Both the position numbers and the translations under genes were made by a program. This document shows, piece after piece, positions 28,105 through 35,819 of a stretch of DNA of 64,000 nucleotides (position 1 is its first letter; every line of letters starts with the position of its first letter). Source of the stretch: JACVRW01 sp963771715 (GTDB lineage Bacteria > Actinomycetota > Thermoleophilia > Solirubrobacterales > Thermoleophilaceae); contig CAVYUQ010000008.1 in the NCBI GenBank assembly GCA_963771715.1, positions 124,001-188,000 on the forward strand, given 5' to 3'. A model generated the notes under the pieces. The model was not told the DNA's origin. It worked only from the letters and a program-made list of their open reading frames with translations, and searched no databases.

Positions 28105-28176
28105 TGGGGATTGGTGTAATTGGCAGCACGCGACACTCTGGATGTCGAAGTTGGGGTTCGAGTCCCTGATCCCCAG
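28105..28176 (+). tRNA. tRNA-Gln (anticodon CTG)
   Basis: A 72-nt cloverleaf with acceptor TGGGGAT/ATCCCCA, D-arm GTGTAATTGGCAGCAC, anticodon arm CGACA-CTCTGGA-TGTCG with CTG at 28138-28140, and a GTTCGAGTC T-loop. CCA is not encoded. The GTGTAATTGGCAGCAC D-arm is typical of bacterial tRNA-Gln. Confidence 0.93.
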
Positions 28177-28269
28177 TAGCTAGATTGAGGTTCGGCGCCG
28201 TCCGGGTCGGCCGATTAGGCAATGCTTGTATCATCTGTAGCAAGCAGCACTACAGAGAGTGGGCTCGGG

Positions 28270-28422
28270 ATGGAACCTCTTGCAATCGCATTCGTCGTGT
28301 TCTTCTTCGTCACGATCGTCCTCGGGCCCATCCTGGGCGCGGAGTCTCGGCCGGAGTGGCTGTATCCGGACAGCAAGTTCCGGAAGATGTACGGCAGGTT
28401 CGGACAACAGCCGCCCCGCTAG
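28270..28422 (+). CDS. 50-residue single-pass membrane protein
   Basis: The protein starts MEPLAIAFVVFFFVTIVLGP, a single hydrophobic helix, followed by a polar aromatic tail (RPEWLYPDSKFRKMYGRF). It is downstream of tRNA-Gln and overlaps the 3' end of the FAD oxidoreductase by four bases tail to tail. No family is recognised; the ribosome-binding site is weak. Confidence 0.55.
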   Translation: MEPLAIAFVVFFFVTIVLGPILGAESRPEWLYPDSKFRKMYGRFGQQPPR

Positions 28423-29649
28423 AGCGAGCTGAGGTCGGTCTCCGAGTCCGCCAGCGCGGCGGGGTCGACCTGGGTGTGCTCGCGTGATGAAGCGGCGGGC
28501 GTGCTCCAGGTCGTCGGAGCGGCCCACGGTCAGCGCGGCGGTCACACGGCCGTCGTCGAGGTAGAAGGCCGTGAAGTCGTGCTCCTCCATCGAGCCGCGC
28601 ACGACCACGTCGCCTGATCCGGGTCCCACGTACTCCATCGAGACCCAGTCGGCCAGGTCCGAGAAGAAGTACGGCACGACGTCGTGCTCGACGCCGCGGC
28701 CGAGCATGTTCAGCCCGGCGGTCTTGCCCTGGTTGAACGCCACGTCCCAGTGCTCGATGCGCATCGGGGCGCCGTGGATCGGGCTGTCGTACTCGCAGAT
28801 GTCGCCGGCCGCGTAGATCCCCGGCACCGAGCTCTCGAGTCCGGCCGAGCAGAGCACGCCTCCCGCCTCCCCGATCTCGAGGCCGGCGGCCCGGGCCAGC
28901 GTCACGTCCGGGGTCACGCCGATTCCCACCACCACGAAGTCGCATTCGAGCTCGAGGCCCTTCTTCGTGACCACCTTCGTCACGCGCTCGCCGTCGCCCT
29001 CGAAGCGGTCGAGCTCCTGGCCGCCGTGAACCGTCACGCCGTGCTCCTCGAGCACGCCCTGGAAGAAGCGCCCGACCTCGTGGCCGAAGGACGGCTCGAA
29101 GGTCACGTCCTCCAGCATCACGATCGTGCAGTCCACGCCGTGCGCCGCGGTGAGCGAGGCCGCCACCTCGCAGCCGATGTAGCTGCCGCCGATCAGCACG
29201 GCGCGCTTGCGGGTCTCCGCTTCGGCCCGGATCGCATCCGAGTTCGCGAAGGCGCGCAGGTAGTGGATCCCGTCGAGGTCGCAGCCGTCCACGCGCAGCC
29301 GCTTCACGTTCGCGCCCGTGGCGAGCAGCGCCGTCTCGAACTCGATCTCGTCCTTCGTGGACAGCGTGGCCACTCGCTCCGCCGCGTCGAGCTTCATCAC
29401 GCTCGTCCGCTCGAGCCGCTCGATGTTCTGCTCGTCCCACCACTCGTCCGGCCGGAACAGCACCTCCTCGCGCGACTCCTTGCCCTGGAGGTAGGTCTTC
29501 GACAGCGGCGGGCGGTTGTAGGGCGGGTCCGGCTCGCGCCCCACGAGCAGGATCGAGCCCTCGCCGCCGTCCTCGCGCAGCCAGCGCGCGCAGTTCGCGG
29601 CGGCCAGACCGCCGCCGATCACCAGGTGGTCGACCTTGCGTCGCGCCAC
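28419..29649 (-). CDS. FAD-dependent NAD(P)H oxidoreductase (ferredoxin-reductase-like), one frame break
   Basis: About 409 residues. It has a FAD-binding VIGGGLAAANCARWL, the PPYNRPPLSKTYLQG segment of rubredoxin/ferredoxin reductases, the NAD-binding VLIGGSYIGCEVAASL and the second FAD motif IYAAGDICEY. It passes electrons from NAD(P)H to a small redox protein, not seen nearby. The last 20 residues (EHTQVDPAALADSETDLSSL) continue in another frame after one surplus base near 28482. Two bases separate it from the TrkA gene, so it ends the transport operon. Confidence 0.88.
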
Positions 29650-29651
29650 GG

Positions 29652-30320
29652 CTATGCGGCCGTGCGGGCGGTGAACAGCTCTGTCACGCGCGACTCGATG
29701 CCCACGTCGAGGACCACGAGCACCTCGTCATTGGGCTCGATCACCGAGTCGCCGGTCGGCACGAAGCCGCCGCCCTCGCGCAGGATCGAGATCACGAGCG
29801 AGCCGTCGGGCAGGCCGAGGTCCTTCACGGCGCGGCCGGCGGCGGGCGAGCCCTCGGCCACCTCCAGCTCGATGATCTCGAGCCGCTCCTCGGGCAGGTC
29901 GAGGAGATGCACGAGGCCGTACTTCGGGACCTCGTGCTCGATCAGTCGCAGGATCAGGTCCGTGGCGGAGATCACCGGGCGCACGCCGAGCAGCTCGAAG
30001 TGCTGAAGGTTGCGCGGGTTGTTGCAGCGGGCCACCACGCGCGCCACGCCGTACTTCTCGCGCGCCACCTGTGAGATCAGGATGTTGTCCTCGTCGTCGC
30101 CCGTCACGGCCACGACCAGGTCGGCGCGCTCGATGCCCGAGCGCTCCAGGACCCACAGCTCCGAGCCGTCGCCGTACATCGCGCTGTGCTCGAGCTCCTG
30201 CTCCACGACGGCGTAGCGGTGCTGGTCCGACTCGATCACCGTGATCTCGTGCCGCTTGTTGATCAGCTCACGGGCGAGGTTCCAGCCCACCTTCCCGGCG
30301 CCCACGATCACCACGTACAT
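29652..30320 (-). CDS. TrkA-family K+ transport regulator (two-domain)
   Basis: A 222-residue protein. The N-terminal RCK_N Rossmann domain has VVIVGAGKVGWNLA and an acidic ribose-binding end (VIESD), and a C-terminal TrkA_C domain starts near residue 140. These cytoplasmic proteins bind NAD(H) or nucleotides and gate K+ channels or transporters. With the preceding gene it forms a pair like mycobacterial CeoB/CeoC. No TrkH/KtrB membrane subunit lies beside them; the upstream APC permeases are the likely partners. Confidence 0.9.
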   Translation of the reverse strand: MYVVIVGAGKVGWNLARELINKRHEITVIESDQHRYAVVEQELEHSAMYGDGSELWVLERSGIERADLVVAVTGDDEDNILISQVAREKYGVARVVARCNNPRNLQHFELLGVRPVISATDLILRLIEHEVPKYGLVHLLDLPEERLEIIELEVAEGSPAAGRAVKDLGLPDGSLVISILREGGGFVPTGDSVIEPNDEVLVVLDVGIESRVTELFTARTAA

Positions 30321-30323
30321 GGG

Positions 30324-30770
30324 CTAACCCGCCACTCCCTCGAAGCGGATCTGCCCGCGCACCGCCGCCTCGAGGAGCTCGATGGCGGTCTGCGTGGGGC
30401 AGACGGTCTGGAGACCCTGCTCCGCGTACCAGCGCGCGCGCGCCGGGTCGAGCACGCGCACCACCACGCGCTCGACGTTGAAGCGCCGCTGTGCGATCTG
30501 GGCGATCACGAGGTTCGTGTTGTCGCCGTCCGTGGAGGCCACGAACGCGTCCGCGCGCTCGATCCCGGCCGCGAGCAGGGCGTCGATCTCGAGCGCCGTG
30601 CCCTCGGTGAACTGGCCGCCGCGCTCCTCCCAGCTGTTGGCCTGGCCGCGATCCAGCAGCGCGATGGCCTCGGCGTCCTCGTCGAGCACGGAGACCTCGT
30701 GGCCCTCTTCAAGCATGGAGTTGGCGATTGCGGACCCCACGCGCCCGCAGCCAACGATCAGAACGAACAT
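30324..30770 (-). CDS. TrkA-N domain protein (single RCK_N)
   Basis: A 148-residue protein with FVLIVGCGRVGSAIANSML and the ribose-binding acidic VLDEDAEA. It consists essentially of one RCK_N domain without TrkA_C. It probably assembles with the two-domain TrkA encoded three bases downstream. The ATG at MFVLIV is chosen because it starts the first beta strand; a frame with six extra residues is possible. Confidence 0.88.
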   Translation of the reverse strand: MFVLIVGCGRVGSAIANSMLEEGHEVSVLDEDAEAIALLDRGQANSWEERGGQFTEGTALEIDALLAAGIERADAFVASTDGDNTNLVIAQIAQRRFNVERVVVRVLDPARARWYAEQGLQTVCPTQTAIELLEAAVRGQIRFEGVAG

Positions 30771-30833
30771 ATTGATCCCACAATACATCCGGCCGGGGGC
30801 AAACCCGCGCCAGCTGTAGCTCCGCTGTCAGCG

Positions 30834-32903
30834 CTAGGGAAGCACGCCTTCGCGGGTGCCCTCCTCGCCCGCTGGCGGGGCGGTCAGGATCACCTTGCAG
30901 GGCGCCTTTTCGATCACGTAGCGGGTGGTGTCACCGATGAAGCGGTCGCGCGCCCGCCCTCGCCCTCCGAGGATCGCACCGCCGCGCAGCCGGCTCGGCT
31001 CCTCCGCCCCGAGGACGATCGCCTCGACCCCGCGGCGGCGCGCCTCCGAGACGATCGCCTGGCCCACCGAGCGGCCGCGCACCATTGCCGTGGCCACCTC
31101 CACGCCGGCGTACTCCTCCCCCACCTCCTTGGCCCGCGCGAGCACGCGCTTCGCCTCCTGCACGCGCTCGTCCGGTACGCGGGCGTCGATCGGCAGCGAC
31201 ATCGGTATCTCGAACACGAAGAGCGCCTCGAGCACCGCGCCGCCCTCCTCCTCCTCGCTCGCGGAAGCCGCGAGGCGGCCGGCGGTGCCCACGATGTCGT
31301 CGTCGAGCTCCTCGCCGAACACGGGGACGAGGATGCTGCCGTACTGCGCGCCGCCGCCCTCCTGGAGCGCCTCGGCCGGGATGGTGAAGCGCTGCGTGAG
31401 CGACTTGCCCTGCCCGCGCCGGTAGACCACGTAGAGAGTGATTCCGGCCGCCATCCAGACCGTGCCGATCACGCGCGCGCCCGCGTGGAACGTGACCACG
31501 CTGATCCACACGGAGATCGCGAACAGCGCCCCGAACACCGCCGGGAGCGGCACCTTCGCACCGCGGATCGGGACCGAGAGCGGCACGCGGAACGCGCTGG
31601 GACGGTCCGCCTCGCGGAAGCGCAGCGCGATCACCGACAGGTGGGCGAGAGCGAAGGCGATCATCGCGCCGTAGGCGAACAGGCCCGCGAGGAACTCCAC
31701 GTCGTGCGGGAGGGCGAGCGCGAAGGCGATCAGCGCGGCCATCGAGATCGTCACGTAGGGCGTGCCGAGGCGCCGGTGCAGGCGTCCGACCGCGCTCGGG
31801 ATCTGGCGGTTGGTGGCGAGCGAGTAGGCGAGCCGCGCCAGGCCGAGCATCTGGCCGTTCATCGCGGCGAGCAGCATCGCCGCCGCGGTGGCGCCCACCA
31901 CGTAGCGGGCCACGTCGAGCAGGACGCCGGGCTCGTAGGCGGAGACGATCGCCAGCACGGGCGCCTCGACGAAGCGCTCGCCGAGGGCCGTCCGGTCGCC
32001 CACCACCGGGGCGGCCATCAGGCCGGCCGCCGACACGCACAGGAACAGCAGCAGCGCGGCGGCTATCGAGGCGAGCACCACGCGCTTCAGGCCGCGGCGG
32101 CCCACCCGGATCTCGCCCGCAAGCCCGGACGCCGCCTCGACGCCGATCACCGCCACGGTGGCGATGCCGGTCGCGAAGATCAGGTCCTCCCAGCGCGGCG
32201 CCACGCCGAGGTCGATCGAGGAGGTGATCGCCCCCGGGTCCCAGTACTGCGCGAAGCCGATCACGGAGACGCCGACGAGCACGGCGATGCTGAACAGCGA
32301 CAGCCGCAGGACCGTGGCGAGCCGCTCCGCGGACAGCCCGCGGATGTTCTGCATCGCCACCAGCAAGAGCGCGCCCCCGGCGAGCACGAGCGGCAGGGCG
32401 CCCTCGTCGAGCTCGCTCCAGAAGACGGTCAGGTACTCCGAGACGACGACCGCCCCGATCGCCATCACGATCAGGTAGTCGAGCAGGATGGCCCAGCCGG
32501 CGACGAAGCTCCAGAACTCGTCGAAGGCGTAGCGGGCGAAGGTCGAGGCGCCGCCGCGCTCGATGTGCAGCGAGCTGCCCTCGACGTAGGTGGCCATCGT
32601 GACCGCGAAGAAGACGCCGGCGAGCAGGAACACCACCGGCGTGAGCCCGAGCGCGCGGTTGGCCACCACGCCGAGCGAGAAGAAGATCGCCGAGACGACG
32701 GCGCTGAGCGTGATCGCGAACAGCGCCGGCTCGCCGAGCGACCGCGCGATCAGAACGCGGGCGCGCTCCGAGCTGCGCTTCAGGCCCTCGCGCGCGCGGT
32801 CCGACATCTGGCCGGCGAGGCCCTCGCCGAGGTGGCGCTCGCCGTGGCCCTCACCGGCGTGGGTCTCGTCCCCGGCGCCGCCCTCCCCGCCGGAGCGGCT
32901 CAC
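30834..32903 (-). CDS. APC-superfamily permease fused to UspA domain (second copy)
   Basis: A 689-residue protein. After a charged 50-residue N-terminus come about twelve membrane helices from about residue 60 (FAITLSAVVSAIFFSLGVV) to 480. A cytoplasmic universal-stress-protein domain follows from about residue 510 (YGSILVPVFGEELDDDIVG, then AIVLGAEEP). APC permeases import amino acids or K+; the two TrkA genes immediately downstream favour a cation or K+-linked role. GTG start overlapping the small membrane-protein gene. Confidence 0.87.
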   Translation of the reverse strand: MSRSGGEGGAGDETHAGEGHGERHLGEGLAGQMSDRAREGLKRSSERARVLIARSLGEPALFAITLSAVVSAIFFSLGVVANRALGLTPVVFLLAGVFFAVTMATYVEGSSLHIERGGASTFARYAFDEFWSFVAGWAILLDYLIVMAIGAVVVSEYLTVFWSELDEGALPLVLAGGALLLVAMQNIRGLSAERLATVLRLSLFSIAVLVGVSVIGFAQYWDPGAITSSIDLGVAPRWEDLIFATGIATVAVIGVEAASGLAGEIRVGRRGLKRVVLASIAAALLLFLCVSAAGLMAAPVVGDRTALGERFVEAPVLAIVSAYEPGVLLDVARYVVGATAAAMLLAAMNGQMLGLARLAYSLATNRQIPSAVGRLHRRLGTPYVTISMAALIAFALALPHDVEFLAGLFAYGAMIAFALAHLSVIALRFREADRPSAFRVPLSVPIRGAKVPLPAVFGALFAISVWISVVTFHAGARVIGTVWMAAGITLYVVYRRGQGKSLTQRFTIPAEALQEGGGAQYGSILVPVFGEELDDDIVGTAGRLAASASEEEEGGAVLEALFVFEIPMSLPIDARVPDERVQEAKRVLARAKEVGEEYAGVEVATAMVRGRSVGQAIVSEARRRGVEAIVLGAEEPSRLRGGAILGGRGRARDRFIGDTTRYVIEKAPCKVILTAPPAGEEGTREGVLP

Positions 32904-33103
32904 CTTTCGTCGGCGCGGCCGCCGCCGCGCGCGCTCGCGAGCCAGAGCCGGCCGGCGCCGAGCAGCGCCAGCAGCGTGCCGAGCACCACGCCGAGCGCCA
33001 GCGCTCCGCCGCCGCGCGCGAGCGCCGAGACCACCATCGCCACCCCGACGATGAGGAGCAGCGCACTCAGCACGCGCGTCGAGGCGCCGTAGGCGGTCCT
33101 CAC
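32900..33103 (-). CDS. Small two-helix membrane protein between permease genes
   Basis: A 67-residue protein with two hydrophobic helices (VLSALLLIVGVAMVVSALA and LALGVVLGTLLALLGAGRLWL) and an Arg-rich tail. Four-base overlaps with both neighbouring permease genes imply strict co-translation, so it may be an accessory subunit of the transporters. No named family is recognised. Confidence 0.75.
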   Translation of the reverse strand: MRTAYGASTRVLSALLLIVGVAMVVSALARGGGALALGVVLGTLLALLGAGRLWLASARGGGRADER

Positions 33104-34969
33104 TTGGCCGCCTTCGGTGTGGAGTCGATGATCACGCGGCAGGGACGCTCCTGAAGCACGGTCTCCAGCGTACGCCCGAACAGGGACGCGCCGGCGCGTC
33201 GCGGCGGCAGCGGCATCACCACCGCGCGCGCCCGGATCTCCCTCGCCTCCTCGACCACCCGGCGACCCGCCTGCCCCGGGCGCACCTTCTCCCAGTGGCC
33301 GGTCACGCGCCGGCCACCGCGCACGCGGGCCGAGTCGATGAGCGAGGACGCCTTCGCCTCCTGCTCGGGCATGGCGGCGTTGATCGGCGAGTTCGGCGGC
33401 ACGGTGATCGTGACGAGCACGTGGACGCCGCGGCGCCGGCGCGCGGCGAGCCGCACCGCGGTCGAGACCGCCTCGGGCGAGTAGTGGTCGTCCTCGAAGG
33501 CCACGAGCACGGACTCGTATTCCACCTCGTGCTCCACCACGGGCTTCGGCACCACCACCTTGTGGGTCTCGGTGAGCGACAGGCCCTGGCGGCGGCGGTA
33601 GATCACGTACAGCGTGATCCCGAGCGCCATCCAGCCAACGCCCGAGACCAGCACGCGCAGGTCGAGTACCGTCGCGACGATCAGCGCGATGCCGGTGCCG
33701 AGGCCGCCGAGGATCGAGTACAGCGGCAGCTCGTCGGCCGCGGATCCTGATGTTGCCCGGCCCCTTCCACGGTCGCGCCACGTCCGGGCGTTTGATCCGC
33801 AGGGTCGTCACGGACACGTGCGCGATCGTGAACGAGAGCATCGCGCCGAAGGCGTAGATCACTCCGAGGAAGTCGGCCTGGCCCGGCAGGATGGCCAGGC
33901 ACGCGACCGCGCTGAAGACTGCGATCGCGATGTACGGAGTGCGGAAGCGCGGGTGGAGCGTTCGCAGGATCTCCGGGAGCTGGCGGTGCTGGCCCATCGA
34001 GTAGCTGAGCCGCGAGACGCCGAGGATGCCGGCGTTGGTGGCGATGAACAGGATCGTCGCCGCGAGGATGCCCACGTAGATCTCCGCCGGGTGCTGGAGC
34101 GAGCCCAGGTCCATGTTCTCCACCACGCCGAGCACCGGGTCGTCGGCGTAGCCGCCCTCCTCCTTCGGGAGGGCCAGGATCGTCTCGCCGTCCTTCACCG
34201 GCATGGCCGACAGCGCGACCGCCGGCAGGAAGGTGTAGATCACCGCCACGGCGCCGACCACGAGGCCGATCCCGCGCGGGATCGTCTTGCCGTAGTCGCG
34301 CGCCTCCTCGGCCATGTTCGAGATCGTCTCGATGCCGGTGTACGCCACCATCGCGACCGGGATCGCGATCAGGAAGTCGCCGACGGTCGGTGTCGTGCCG
34401 AAGTCCACCTGGCGCACGAGCAGCTCCGGGTCGAACACGAGCACGATCCCGACGACGACGAGGATCACCTGGGTCAGGAAGTCGGCGACCGCGAAGCCGA
34501 TGTTCACGCCCGCCGACTCCTTCACGCCCACGATGTTGAGCATGCCGAGGAGGGCGACCACGATGATGCCGGCCACGATGTCGGTCGGCGACTCGCCCAG
34601 CGGCTCCCAGAAGACGCCGAGGTAGTGCGGCACGAAGAACGCCGAGATGGCGATCGTGATGATGTAGGTGAGCATCTGCGCCCACGCCGCGAAGAAGGAC
34701 CAGAACTCGTTGAATGCGCGGCGCGCGAAGCTGGACGAGCCGCCCGCCTCGGGGAACATCGTCGTGGCCTCGGCGTAGGTGGCCGCGGTGGCGGCGAAGA
34801 TCAGGCCGGCGATCACGAACACCACTGGCGTCATGCCGGCCGCGTAGATCGCCACGAGGCCGAGGGCGTAGTAGATCGAGCTGCCGACGTTGCCGTAGGC
34901 GGTCGAGAACAACGCCCCGGTTCCGAGCACGCGCTCGAGGCCGCGGTTCTTGGGCCTGTACTCAGCCAT
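33100..34969 (-). CDS. APC-superfamily permease fused to UspA domain (first copy), one frame break
   Basis: About 622 residues. Twelve helices span residues 15-420 (TAYGNVGSSIYYALGLVAIY onward), followed by a UspA domain (YESVLVAFEDDHYSPEAV). The frame breaks near 33742: PWKGPGNIRI continues one surplus base later as a further helix and VLVSGVGWMALGITLYVIYRR. It is a paralogue of the downstream permease, and both share the INAAMP/PIDARVP-like Usp loop. The ATG is preferred to a TTG immediately upstream. It heads a six-gene operon with TrkA regulators and an FAD oxidoreductase. Confidence 0.85.
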
Positions 34970-35046
34970 CAACTGTCGAACGCTAATGGTCCGGGAGGCT
35001 GTTCAGAGTGCGATTTGCGCTGCTCGTGAATCGCGTCTAACCGGCC

Positions 35047-35608
35047 TCAGTTCCGCAGCCAGTCCAGAACCTCGGCCGCGTGCCCGTCTGGTGGGAAAAC
35101 GGGATAGAAGACGTGCCGGATCCTGCCGTCGTCGATCACGAGCGTGAGGCGCTTGAGCAGCGTCCAGCCGCTGGTCTCGAAGGTCGGGAGGCCGAGCGCC
35201 GTCGTCAGCTCGAGCTCGCTCGTCGCTGAGGACGGGGAAGGGCAGGTGGAGGCGCTCCGCCATCTCGCGCTGGTAGTCGCTCGACTGGGTGCTCAGCGCC
35301 AGCACGCGAGCGCCGAGCTCCTCGAACTGCCGGTGCGCGTCGCGGAAGCCGCAGGCCTCCGGGGTGCAGCCGCGGGCGCCCGGGATGGCGTTCCAGCCCG
35401 GCGGCAGCTCCTCGTCGGGCCGGCCGGTGCGGGGGTAGCAGAAGAGGACCGTGCGCCCGTCGAGCTGGTCCAGCCGGATGGTCTCCCCTGTCGTCGCCTC
35501 CAGCGCGATTGCCGGAACGGCCGCATTGAGGAGGTGGCGGGCCGCGCCGTCGTCTTCCGGGACCGGGAGGTCGTCCGGGAGGGTGTGAATGTCGTCCGCG
35601 CGTTCCAC
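35047..35608 (-). CDS. Peroxiredoxin (AhpC/TSA family), one frame break
   Basis: About 186 residues of thioredoxin fold. The catalytic region reads VLFCYPRTGRPDEELPPGW, then ARGCTPEACGFRDAHRQFEELGARVLALS, where the Cys of GCTPEAC is the peroxidatic or resolving residue as in BCP/PrxQ-type enzymes. One surplus base near 35218 separates PFPVLSDE from LTTALGLPTFETSGW, and the C-terminus ends VLDWLRN. It reduces hydroperoxides at the expense of thiols, in line with the rex and glutaredoxin genes upstream on this strand. Confidence 0.85.
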
Positions 35609-35688
35609 GGCCCCGAGCCTATGCGCTCGGAGCCTCCTGGTCGTGATCGGAATCATCCGGCTCGCGCTCGGCCCAGTGCCACGTGGCC

Positions 35689-35760
35689 AGGGTGGCGCTC
35701 CGGGGGTTACCGGTGGGTGACTCGTGCAACGAGTGCGTTACGACCGGGGCGTGCGGGTGG
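35689..35760 (-). repeat. About 73-bp intergenic element, copy A
   Basis: Read on the minus strand, this stretch aligns to 58259-58331 at about 80% identity with one single-base gap. The most conserved blocks are CGCCCCGG, ACGAGTCACC and GGAGCGCCACC. Inside is a small stem TAACG-CACT-CGTTG that is kept as TAATG-CACC-CGTTA in the other copy. It lies after hppA and 80 bases before the peroxiredoxin start. It could be a structured RNA, a binding-site cluster or a MITE remnant. Confidence 0.55.
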
Positions 35761-35819
35761 CGGCGCACGGCCCGGCCCTCGCGCGTGGCGGCCGGGCCGT
35801 CCGCCGAGTGGTGCTCGTG

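Noticed and set aside
27453..28176. Integrative element using tRNA-Gln as attachment site
   Set aside because: No integrase, no repeated tRNA 3' end and no other mobile genes flank the HNH gene.
30186..33092. A 968-residue plus-strand open frame opposite the transport operon
   Set aside because: It is rich in His, Arg, Asp and Ala with no hydrophobic or catalytic pattern, and is a shadow of the GC-biased third positions of the minus-strand permease and TrkA genes.
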